This document shows positions 17,037 through 22,501 of a stretch of 22,501 nucleotides of DNA, one piece after another. The stretch lies in NCBI GenBank assembly GCA_036378495.1, contig DASUWI010000105.1:1-22501 (forward strand), in the 5' to 3' direction. The position numbers and the translations under genes are program-made. The stretch's first letter is position 1; every line of letters begins with the position of its first letter. Source of the stretch: JAFALX01 sp036378495. GTDB lineage: Bacteria; Chloroflexota; Dormibacteria; Aeolococcales; Aeolococcaceae. Under the pieces are notes generated by a model. That model was not told where the DNA came from. It searched no databases and saw nothing but the letters and a program-made list of their open reading frames with translations.

Positions 17037-17891
17037 ATGAACTGGGCCAAGACCTTCTTCTTCATGACGCTGCTGGCCGTTCTGCTGGTCGGCGGCGGCC
17101 GGCTGCTCTTCGGCACCACGGGCCTCGTCGTCGGCTTCGTGCTGATGCTGGTGATCAACGGCGTCGCGTACTTCTACAGCGACAAGCTCGCGCTGCGCTC
17201 GGCACGCGCCCAGGAGGTCGGCCGCGCCGACGCTCCCGAGCTGCACCAGCTGGCCGACCGGCTCGCGGCGCAGTACCACGTGCCCAAGCCGCGCGTGTAC
17301 ATCAGCCCCGACCCCTCGCCCAACGCGTTCGCCACGGGCCGTTCGCCGCACCACGCGGCCATCTGCGTGAACCAGGGGCTGCTGCGCATCCTCGACAGCG
17401 AGGAGATCTACGGCGTGCTGGCGCACGAGTTCGCCCACGTGCGCAACCGCGACATCCTCATAAGCTCGGTGGTCGCCGTGTTCGCCGGCACGATCACGCT
17501 CGTCGCGAACATCGCACAGTGGACGCTGCTGTTCGGCGGCGGCGACGAGGACAACCAGAACGGGCTCGCCATTGTGGGCTCGCTGCTGTTCATCATTCTC
17601 GGCCCGATTGCTGCGATGCTGATCCAGCTCGCCGTGTCGCGCTCGCGCGAATACCAGGCGGACAAGACCGGTGCTCTGGTGAGCGGTGATCCGCTGGCGC
17701 TGGCGAGCGCGCTGCAGAAGCTGCAGGTGAACGTGGCGCGCACTCCATCTCCGGTGGCGCAGCCCGTGTTCTCCCACCTCTACATCGTCAATCCGCTGTC
17801 GGGACGGTCGCTGAGCGGCCTCTTCTCCACGCACCCGCCGCTCGAAGAGCGCATCCGCCGGCTCCAGTCGATGGCGGCGCTGCACCACTGA
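17037..17891 (+). CDS. htpX: HtpX-type membrane zinc metalloprotease (M48)
   Basis: A membrane quality-control protease of the M48 family that cleaves misfolded membrane proteins on the cytoplasmic side. It has 284 residues, the usual length. Two N-terminal helices (about 6-24 and 28-46) and two later ones (about 141-162 and 178-200) flank the active site. HEFAH (130-134) holds two zinc-binding histidines and the catalytic Glu; Glu205 in SRSREYQAD is the third ligand. PNAFATG (95-101) is another family mark. It follows the PucR-type gene by 49 bases and may have its own promoter. Confidence 0.95.
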   Translation: MNWAKTFFFMTLLAVLLVGGGRLLFGTTGLVVGFVLMLVINGVAYFYSDKLALRSARAQEVGRADAPELHQLADRLAAQYHVPKPRVYISPDPSPNAFATGRSPHHAAICVNQGLLRILDSEEIYGVLAHEFAHVRNRDILISSVVAVFAGTITLVANIAQWTLLFGGGDEDNQNGLAIVGSLLFIILGPIAAMLIQLAVSRSREYQADKTGALVSGDPLALASALQKLQVNVARTPSPVAQPVFSHLYIVNPLSGRSLSGLFSTHPPLEERIRRLQSMAALHH

Positions 17892-18127
17892 CGCAGCGCG
17901 ACCGACCGCCTCGTCGACGCGCGCGCTGCCCACCGCCTCGCCGCGGCCCGGCGCCACGCACCGGGATCAGAGCCATGCCATCCTCCACGGTCGCGGCCTG
18001 CGGGGGCGAGGTCTGGCGGCGCAGGGACACGCGGGTGGCTTGATTCGAGCGCCGGCGGGGTAAGCTAGCTGTGTCGCGCACTTAGCCGATGCAACCGAAA
18101 GGCGCGACGTTCCCCAGGAGACAAGCG
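17892..18127. other. Intergenic gap and leader of the Cys-rich gene
   Basis: The 236 bases between htpX and the Cys-rich gene show no convincing ORF, tRNA or strong hairpin. A weak promoter candidate is TTGATT (18040-18045) with TAAGCT (18061-18066), a short 15-base spacing. The palindrome AGCTAGCT (18063-18070) overlaps the -10 and could be an operator for a metal sensor. AGGAG (18116-18120) is the Shine-Dalgarno of the next gene. Confidence 0.35.
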
Positions 18128-18325
18128 ATGACCCTTGATCTGGAAGTGACCCCGGCGGCGACGGGCACCTGTACCTGCGGGTGCTGCAGCAGCGAGCAGA
18201 CTGTGGCGATGAGCGAGCCCGAGCCGGACACCAAGACCGGCGGCTGCACCTGCGGCGAGGGCTCGAGCGGCTGCAACTGCACCGGCGGCGAGGACTGCAC
18301 CTGCGGCTCCGACCGGGTAGCCTGA
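18128..18325 (+). CDS. Small cysteine-rich metallothionein-like protein
   Basis: A 65-residue protein with ten cysteines arranged as C-x-C or CC groups: CTCGCC (15-20), CTC (40-42), CNC (49-51) and CTC (58-60). It has no His, Phe, Tyr or Trp and is rich in Gly, Ser, Thr and acidic residues, a composition typical of metallothioneins, which bind soft metals such as Zn, Cd or Cu through thiolate clusters in the cytoplasm. The ATG at 18128 has a well placed AGGAG. I cannot match it to BmtA/SmtA or to the mycobacterial MymT by eye. The gene is monocistronic and ends in two hairpins. Gene reality is strongly supported; metal binding is inferred. Confidence 0.8.
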   Translation: MTLDLEVTPAATGTCTCGCCSSEQTVAMSEPEPDTKTGGCTCGEGSSGCNCTGGEDCTCGSDRVA

Positions 18326-18342
18326 CCTAGACCCCCCTAAAA

Positions 18343-18379
18343 GGCGGCGGCGAGCGGGCGTGACCTCAGCGCCGCCGCC
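18343..18379 (+). terminator. GC-rich hairpin after the Cys-rich gene
   Basis: GGCGGCGGCG (18343-18352) pairs perfectly with CGCCGCCGCC (18370-18379) around a 17-base loop, 17 bases after the stop. Only a short TTT follows at 18382-18384, so it is a weak intrinsic terminator or an mRNA-stabilising hairpin. Confidence 0.5.
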
Positions 18380-18385
18380 CGTTTG

Positions 18386-18416
18386 CGGTGCCGCGCTCCC
18401 GCCAGCGCGGGCACCG
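18386..18416. terminator. Second hairpin between the convergent genes
   Basis: CGGTGCCGCGCT (18386-18397) pairs with AGCGCGGGCACCG (18404-18416) with a single bulged G and a 6-base loop. It lies between the ends of the plus-strand Cys-rich gene and the minus-strand DUF6458-like gene and could terminate both. There is no U-tract on either side. Confidence 0.5.
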
Positions 18417-18446
18417 GACGGAACAGCCGGTCGGCAGAGCCCTATA

Positions 18447-18656
18447 TCAGAGCACGTCGTACGGCGGCCGGTGGCTGTGCCCGCCCCACGATGACCAGAA
18501 CATCATCGAGAGCAAGGCGCCGAATGCGCCCACGCCCAGCAGGATGTAGCCGACCACGTGCACGCTCACGACCCCCCCGGCGGCGCTGCTGATGTTCACC
18601 GCGAACGCCAGCACGGCGCCCACGGCCATCAGCAGGATGCTCACTCCGAGGCCCAT
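18447..18656 (-). CDS. DUF6458-like two-helix membrane protein
   Basis: A 69-residue membrane protein. Its plan, MGLGVSILLMAVGAVLAFAV then a short loop and VGYILLGVGAFGALLSMMFW, matches the small actinobacterial DUF6458 family of two transmembrane helices with a Trp/His-rich end. The ATG at 18656 has a near-perfect AAGGAGGTG site just upstream, which rules out the longer reading from 18674. It lies last in the minus-strand envelope cluster, with its own AT-rich promoter region. Function is unknown. Confidence 0.75.
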   Translation of the reverse strand: MGLGVSILLMAVGAVLAFAVNISSAAGGVVSVHVVGYILLGVGAFGALLSMMFWSSWGGHSHRPPYDVL

Positions 18657-18734
18657 CACGCACCTCCTTCGCATTGCTGCCGGCGGCCCCGACCGTGGCG
18701 GCGCACCGCGGCGCCACCGCCGCCATCAGCAGAA

Positions 18735-18775
18735 AAGATATACGAAGTTATTATACCTCAGCTATCACTTCTGCG
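18735..18775 (-). promoter_or_regulatory. AT-rich promoter/operator of the DUF6458-like gene
   Basis: In an otherwise GC-rich gap the minus strand shows a perfect TATAAT (18755-18750) about 93 bases before the start codon, preceded directly by GTGATAGCTGAGG (18768-18756). The GTGATAG and TGAGG elements recur in the hemerythrin/DUF6582 divergent region. No standard -35 hexamer is seen, which suggests an activator or an alternative sigma factor. Confidence 0.5.
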
Positions 18776-18797
18776 CTGACGGGTGGCAGGCACTCCG

Positions 18798-19307
18798 CTA
18801 CTGCGGATCCGGCTCCGCATGTCGCGTGCCTCGTTCGACGGCGACCTTGCGCACCACCTCTGTGACACCCACCGTCGCCGCGGTCTCGAGCGCCCTCGCG
18901 GCGGTGCGGCGCCAGAGAGGGTTGGCCCGCCGCTGCGCCTGCGCCTGGTTGTCCGCGAGCCGTTTCGCGAAGGAATCCATCAGCTCGGTTCGCTGCCGCT
19001 CGAGACGCTTCGACCGGACGGCAAGCCACCGCTCGAATCCCCGCGCCGCCGACACGGCCGGAGGACGGGCCGGCCGCGGGAACCGCCGCGCGGCCTTGCT
19101 GATGGATCCGCCACGTCGCCGCTTGGCAACCAGCACCGCCGCTCCGGCCGCGCCGGCCACGGCGACCGCGCCGCCTGCGATGGCCAACCCTCGCACGGCC
19201 TTGGCTCGCACGCCGCCGGCTCGGGCACGAAGGACCTGGATCGTGCCGTCGAGCTGCGACCGCGTCTCCTCTATCTCTCGTCGCGTGTCAGCTGCTGTTT
19301 CGCCCAT
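18798..19307 (-). CDS. DUF3618-like membrane-anchored protein
   Basis: A 169-residue protein. The N-terminus (DTRREIEETRSQLDGTIQVL, residues 7-26) has the signature of the DUF3618 family, common in actinobacterial stress gene sets next to holin-like membrane proteins. One alanine/glycine-rich helix (about 40-62) is followed by a basic, helical C-terminal part. The start overlaps the upstream holin-like gene by 37 bases; an AGGAGG inside that gene precedes the ATG. A role in envelope stability is inferred from the neighbours. Confidence 0.75.
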   Translation of the reverse strand: MGETAADTRREIEETRSQLDGTIQVLRARAGGVRAKAVRGLAIAGGAVAVAGAAGAAVLVAKRRRGGSISKAARRFPRPARPPAVSAARGFERWLAVRSKRLERQRTELMDSFAKRLADNQAQAQRRANPLWRRTAARALETAATVGVTEVVRKVAVERGTRHAEPDPQ

Positions 19308-19705
19308 GTCACGTCCTCCTGGATCGTCTCGACCGTCTGCCGCAGCGGGCTGATCCGCTTCAGGCGCCGGATCGCGATCATTCCGCCTGTGGCCGCCACC
19401 GCAAGGAAGAAGAGGGCGAAGCCGAGCGAGGCGGCCCAGGGCAGCGATACCGCGACGACCACGGTCACCACCGCCATCACAAGGAACGCGATGGCGAAGA
19501 AGGCCGCCGCCGAGCCGGCGATCAGCGCGACAACGCCTGACCGAACCGTCTCACTCACCTCCCGCTTGGCCAGCTGCACCTCCGCGGAGATCAGCCGGCT
19601 CGCCTGCTCCACCGCCTGCTGCATCAGGCTGCCCGTCGACGTCGACCCCGCCTCGGTGCCGGGCATTTCGCCGCCCGCGGCGAGCGTTTCGTGCTGCGCG
19701 GTCAT
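19271..19705 (-). CDS. Holin-like membrane protein (Phage_holin_3_6/DUF1469 family)
   Basis: A 144-residue protein. After a polar N-terminus comes an amphipathic stretch (LISAEVQLAKREVSE, about 38-52), the hallmark of this family, then two transmembrane segments (about 57-85 and 90-112) and a basic end. Despite the family name these are chromosomal proteins of the envelope stress type; no phage genes are near. The start overlaps the YihY stop as ATGA. Confidence 0.8.
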   Translation of the reverse strand: MTAQHETLAAGGEMPGTEAGSTSTGSLMQQAVEQASRLISAEVQLAKREVSETVRSGVVALIAGSAAAFFAIAFLVMAVVTVVVAVSLPWAASLGFALFFLAVAATGGMIAIRRLKRISPLRQTVETIQEDVTWAKQQLTRDER

Positions 19706-20784
19706 CTGTCGAATCCTCCTGTGTGCGTCGGTGGGTGCGCGCGTGCCGGATCCCAGCCATCGCCCCGTACCGTCCGGCGATCCTCGCGGTCCGCTTCGTC
19801 GTGCCCGCGCCGCCTGATCCCCGCGCCGACGATCTCGCGTTCCCGCTCGTCCCGCGGCGACGGAAGGGCACGGCCCCCGGGCGCCCCCGCTGCACGCCGG
19901 CGGCGCACGTCCTCGCCGGTCTCTGCCTCGGGCGTGGTGCTCCTGCCGGCTTCGACTCCCGCGCCCGTCTGCGGCGGATGCCGCTCAGCGTTCACCGCGC
20001 CGCCCAGCATCACGATCTGCCCGATCCAGAACGCGAACGTCAGGAGCAGGAAGAACAGCGCGAACGTCGACCCGTAGGTGTTGAACCCGTGCGCCAGCTT
20101 GAAGTAGAGGGGAAAGAGCCACGTGAATGCCTCGAGCAGCAGCGCAGCCGCAAAGGCTCCGGGCAGGATCTCGCGGACCGTGAGCCGTCGATTCGGCACC
20201 AGCAGATAGATGGCGCCGAAGAGCAGCAGGCCGTCGAGCACGCCGACGACGATCTGCAGAACAACGGCGACAGGACCGCTGGACAGGATCGACGTGTTCG
20301 GCAGCTTGCCGATCAGCGGGATCAGGCTCGCCGAGGCCACGTCGAGCACGACGAGCACCGTGAACACGAGGATCATCGCCACGCCCATCAACTTCTGGAG
20401 CACGAAGCCGCGCCGCCTCGCCGGATTGAGCGCGGCCAGCCCCTGATCCATGGCGCCGAACAGCGACGACCCGCTCCAGAGCAACCCCACGAAGCTGACG
20501 ATGGCCAGCAGCCCGGCGGACTCACGGAAGCTGTGCAGTGCCTGGACCAGCACCGTCCCCTGCTGGCCGGGAAACGCGCCGGCGATGTCTCGGTCGATGC
20601 TCTGCGAGATTCCAGAACCGCCGGCGACCAGGCCCAGGATGATCGTGATCGCGAGGATGATCGGGAAGAAGGCGAACAGGATGTTCCAGGCGATGTTGAT
20701 CGCGTACGTGCTGCCGTTGGCGGCGGCGTAGCACCTGACCACCCGGACCGGGAACGATTCCAGCACTCGCTCTTTCTCCGTCAT
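19702..20784 (-). CDS. YihY/BrkB-family inner-membrane protein with a long charged tail
   Basis: A 360-residue protein. Residues about 25-265 contain six hydrophobic helices with family marks: NIAWNILFAFFPIILA, LLWSGSSLFGAMDQGLAAL, LVPNRRLTVREILPGA and FALFFLLLTFAFWIGQIVMLGGAVNAE. The family was once called ribonuclease BN in error; the true function is unclear. The last 95 residues are hydrophilic and very rich in Arg, Glu and Pro, longer than usual. The start is 4 bases after the stop of the proline-rich gene and the end overlaps the holin-like gene, so the genes form one operon. Confidence 0.9.
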   Translation of the reverse strand: MTEKERVLESFPVRVVRCYAAANGSTYAINIAWNILFAFFPIILAITIILGLVAGGSGISQSIDRDIAGAFPGQQGTVLVQALHSFRESAGLLAIVSFVGLLWSGSSLFGAMDQGLAALNPARRRGFVLQKLMGVAMILVFTVLVVLDVASASLIPLIGKLPNTSILSSGPVAVVLQIVVGVLDGLLLFGAIYLLVPNRRLTVREILPGAFAAALLLEAFTWLFPLYFKLAHGFNTYGSTFALFFLLLTFAFWIGQIVMLGGAVNAERHPPQTGAGVEAGRSTTPEAETGEDVRRRRAAGAPGGRALPSPRDEREREIVGAGIRRRGHDEADREDRRTVRGDGWDPARAHPPTHTGGFDR

Positions 20785-20788
20785 GTCA

Positions 20789-21034
20789 TCACGGGTTCAG
20801 GTCAGTGGTGGCAGCAACAGACGCTGTCGGCCGCTGCGCCGTCGGGACCAGGGGCGGCACCTCCGGCTTGGGCAGGCCGGGCTCGACCGGCGGCTCCGGA
20901 ATCCCGGGGACCGGACTCGGTTCTGACGGTGGTGCCGGTATCGGTGGCACGGGCGCCGGCGGTTGTGGCCCCGGAGGGGCGGGGTCGGGCCCCGGCTCCA
21001 CCGGAACAGGATGTTGCATCCGGATCGCTGCCAT
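20789..21034 (-). CDS. Proline-rich small protein
   Basis: An 81-residue protein with 30 prolines, mostly in Pro-Pro or x-Pro steps from residue 9 to 64. No helix or signal peptide is evident. It fits exactly between its neighbours: the start is 3 bases after the DUF6582-like stop and the stop 4 bases before YihY, with GGCGGTGA ahead of the ATG. The tight fit supports real coding despite the low complexity. Such stretches often act as extended spacers or SH3-like ligands; translation would probably need EF-P. Confidence 0.6.
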   Translation of the reverse strand: MAAIRMQHPVPVEPGPDPAPPGPQPPAPVPPIPAPPSEPSPVPGIPEPPVEPGLPKPEVPPLVPTAQRPTASVAATTDLNP

Positions 21035-21037
21035 GCG

Positions 21038-21271
21038 TCACCGCCCGCGCGGACTGCCGGCCTTGACGAGATCACGCCAGTCGTCTGCGGACACCTCGAC
21101 GTCGAACTTCGCCGCCGCCGTCCTGATCCGCTTCCACGCGCGATCACGCTCGGCGTCTGTGACCCCTTCCACCTGGTCGAACCGGGCGATCGCGTTGCGC
21201 ACGTGCGCTGCATCGTTGATCGGCTCCTTGCGCTGTTCTGGGAAGGCGTATCGCTCGTGCTGTGTGGCCAT
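21038..21271 (-). CDS. DUF6582-like small soluble protein
   Basis: A 77-residue protein with the block PINDAAHVRNAIARFDQVEGVTD, then ERDRAWKRIRTAAAKFDVEV, matching a small family (DUF6582) found in actinobacteria and other soil bacteria. It is helical and soluble; the function is not known. The start has a strong AGGAGGTGA site. It is the first gene of the minus-strand envelope cluster, transcribed from the AT-rich divergent region shared with the hemerythrin gene. Confidence 0.8.
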   Translation of the reverse strand: MATQHERYAFPEQRKEPINDAAHVRNAIARFDQVEGVTDAERDRAWKRIRTAAAKFDVEVSADDWRDLVKAGSPRGR

Positions 21272-21398
21272 GGTTGTTCACCTCCTGTCTGCACCCGACC
21301 AGCGGCGCGACGATGAGGTTATATTATATCGACGCTATCGCTGAGGGTGATATTGCATCTATCACCTCAACCGCCTCGTTCTGCGGAGGACGACGCCG
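21272..21398. promoter_or_regulatory. Divergent promoter region with a perfect inverted repeat
   Basis: It lies between the DUF6582-like and hemerythrin genes. The minus strand has a perfect TATAAT (21328-21323) 51 bases before the DUF6582-like start; the plus strand has TATATT (21320-21325) and GATATT (21349-21354). GGTGATA (21346-21352) and TATCACC (21360-21366) form a perfect 7-base inverted repeat around 7 bases, flanked by TGAGG on one side and CCTCA on the other. Shine-Dalgarno sites lie on both sides, including GGAGG before the hemerythrin gene. It is a probable operator controlling both directions. Confidence 0.6.
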
Positions 21399-21980
21399 AT
21401 GAACGCGATCACACTGCTGAAAGACGATCACCGCCGCGTGAAGGCGCTCTTCGCGCGCTACCGCAAGCTCGGCCCCAGGGCACGCAAGGCGAAGGAAGGG
21501 CTTGTCGACGCGCTGACCCGCGAGCTCGCACAGCACGCGATGCTCGAGGAGGCGGTCTTCTACCCCGAATGTCGCGCACGCGTGCCGGACACCACGGATG
21601 ACGTGCTCGAGAGCCTCGAAGAGCACCACATCGTCAAGTGGACGCTCGAGGAGCTGCGCACGATGGACGCGAGCAACGAGCGCTACGACGCCAAGGTGAC
21701 CGTCCTCATCGAGAACGTCACCCATCACATGCGCGAGGAAGAGCAGGCGCTCTTTCCCGAGGTGTCGCGCAGGCTGAGCCGCAGGGACCTCAACGAGATC
21801 GGCGAGGCGCTGGAGGCCGTTCGCAACATCGCGCCGACGGAGCCCCATCCCAAGGCGCCGGACGAGCCGCCGGACAATCTCCTGGTCGCCGTGGGCGCGG
21901 CCCCGGTCGACGTGGTGGGCGACGCCGTGGAAGAGCTGTTCCGCGGGCTGCCGCAGCGAAGCTCGTCGTCGCCAAACTGA
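21399..21980 (+). CDS. Hemerythrin domain protein
   Basis: A 193-residue protein with an N-terminal hemerythrin HHE four-helix bundle that holds a di-iron site for O2, NO or redox sensing. Candidate ligands are His11 (KDDHRRV), His46 and Glu50 (QHAMLEE), His76/77 (EEHHIVK), His109/110 and Glu114 (HHMREEEQALFPEV). After residue 150 comes a Pro-rich linker and a short variable tail. A GGAGG site precedes the ATG. Divergent transcription from the envelope cluster and the shared operator suggest a common stress response. Confidence 0.9.
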   Translation: MNAITLLKDDHRRVKALFARYRKLGPRARKAKEGLVDALTRELAQHAMLEEAVFYPECRARVPDTTDDVLESLEEHHIVKWTLEELRTMDASNERYDAKVTVLIENVTHHMREEEQALFPEVSRRLSRRDLNEIGEALEAVRNIAPTEPHPKAPDEPPDNLLVAVGAAPVDVVGDAVEELFRGLPQRSSSSPN

Positions 21981-21997
21981 CCGACGCCCCACCGGGC

Positions 21998-22039
21998 GCG
22001 CCGGCGCTACCGACGTCCGCGGCGGGTCAGCGCCGGCGC
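21998..22039. terminator. Hairpin between convergent genes
   Basis: GCGCCGGCGCT (21998-22008) and AGCGCCGGCGC (22029-22039) form a perfect 11-base inverted repeat with a 20-base loop, overlapping the last codons of the adenosyltransferase gene. It could end transcription from both sides. No U-tract is present. Confidence 0.4.
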
Positions 22040-22501
22040 TGCCCGCCGGTGGGAGTGATCGCGCCCGGCTCGGCGGCGCGAGCGAGCATGAAGAGCAGGT
22101 CGCTGCAGCGGTTGAGGTAGCGCAGCACGTCGGCGTTCTCGAGCTCACCGGCGCGTTGCAGCGACACCGCGCGGCGCTCGGTGCGCCGGATCAGTGTGCG
22201 CGCCAGGTCGAGCGCCGCCGCGGGCGGCGAACCGCCCGGGACGACGAAGCCCTCCGGCAAGCTGACGTCGCGCTCGAGCTCGGACACCCAGGCGTCGAGC
22301 GCCGCCACCATCGCCGGGGTCACCACGTTGAAATGACGCTCGAGCTCGGATCGATGACCGGGTGCGGTGGCCAGCTCGGCGCCCACCACGAAAAGCTCGC
22401 GCTGCAGCTCGAGAGCGCGGCCCGCCCAGCCCGCGCTCGGCGCGAGCGACCGGGCCAGCCCCAGCGCGGAGATGGCTTCGTCGAGCGATCCGTAGGCTTC
22501 G
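22027..22501 (-). CDS. pduO: PduO-type cob(I)alamin adenosyltransferase, C-terminal part (5' end outside window)
   Basis: This enzyme transfers adenosyl from ATP to cob(I)alamin to form coenzyme B12. About 158 codons are visible and the frame stays open to the window edge. YGSLDEAISALGLAR matches the VDELN-x-x-LGLAR region of PduO/MMAB proteins, FVVPGGSPPAAALDLARTLIRRTERR is the typical catalytic helix, and ADVLRYLNRCSDLLFMLAR is the family's conserved end. An internal GTG at 22389 is not the start, because family sequence continues upstream. It implies adenosylcobalamin use by the host. Confidence 0.9.
   Translation of the reverse strand, partial: EAYGSLDEAISALGLARSLAPSAGWAGRALELQRELFVVGAELATAPGHRSELERHFNVVTPAMVAALDAWVSELERDVSLPEGFVVPGGSPPAAALDLARTLIRRTERRAVSLQRAGELENADVLRYLNRCSDLLFMLARAAEPGAITPTGGQRRR

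Noticed and set aside
17892..18127. Possible tRNA from a GATTCGAGC stretch near 18042.
   Set aside because: No acceptor or anticodon stems can be formed around it, so the T-loop-like sequence alone is not enough.
18739..18751. Exact 13-base match to one arm of loxP (TATACGAAGTTAT).
   Set aside because: There is no partner arm at the required 8-base spacing and no recombinase or phage gene nearby. It overlaps a plausible minus-strand TATAAT promoter and is probably chance in an AT-rich patch.
19271..19705. Prophage remnant suggested by the holin-like family name.
   Set aside because: No endolysin, integrase or structural phage genes are present. This family is widespread on chromosomes beside YihY- and DUF3618-type genes.

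Overview
The window is a very GC-rich, densely packed bacterial chromosomal segment. The small-gene set (DUF6458-, DUF6582- and DUF3618-like proteins, a PF14361/PucR-type regulator, a holin-like stress membrane protein) and the frequent GTG starts fit an Actinomycetota lineage such as Thermoleophilia, or a deep relative such as Dormibacterota. This placement is an inference from gene content only. I see no insertion sequence, phage, CRISPR array, tRNA or rRNA.

Layout. (1) 1-3624, minus strand: a CysO/MoaD-like sulfur carrier, the tRNA 2-thiouridylase mnmA, an unknown three-helix membrane protein, then nuoJ-, nuoK- and nuoL-like membrane subunits of a complex-I-type machine; nuoL runs off the left edge. 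(2) 3665-4372, minus: a Nudix hydrolase. (3) 4440-6575, plus: an Fpg/Nei DNA glycosylase, an FMN split-barrel (PPOX) protein overlapping it by 4 bases, and a protein built of two tandem copies of one small domain. (4) 6580-14814, minus: acylphosphatase, class I aminotransferase, trpE, trpG, trpC, trpF, trpB, trpA, aroA, mostly joined by 4-base ATGA/GTGA overlaps; trpD is absent. (5) 14885-16987: a ferritin-like di-iron (acyl-ACP desaturase-like) protein, divergent from a PucR-type regulator across a dyad-rich control region. (6) 17037-18325, plus: the HtpX membrane protease and a 65-residue, 10-cysteine metallothionein-like protein, followed by two hairpins. (7) 18447-21271, minus: an envelope/stress cluster (DUF6582-like, Pro-rich peptide, YihY/BrkB, holin-like, DUF3618-like, DUF6458-like), divergent from a hemerythrin protein (21399-21980). 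(8) 22027-22501, minus: the C-terminal part of a PduO-type cobalamin adenosyltransferase.

Most notable. The NuoJ/K/L-like proteins keep the complex I membrane fold, but by my manual alignment they have lost the key charged residues of the proton channels: both membrane glutamates of NuoK, and the Glu of NuoL, whose channel Lys is Arg. The complex may be catalytically altered or may not pump protons. Also notable: several housekeeping genes have a -10 hexamer only 6-9 bases from the start codon (apparent leaderless transcripts), whereas the stress genes carry strong Shine-Dalgarno sites; the stress cluster and hemerythrin share an AT-rich control motif; and the sulfur carrier ends in GG plus two extra residues.
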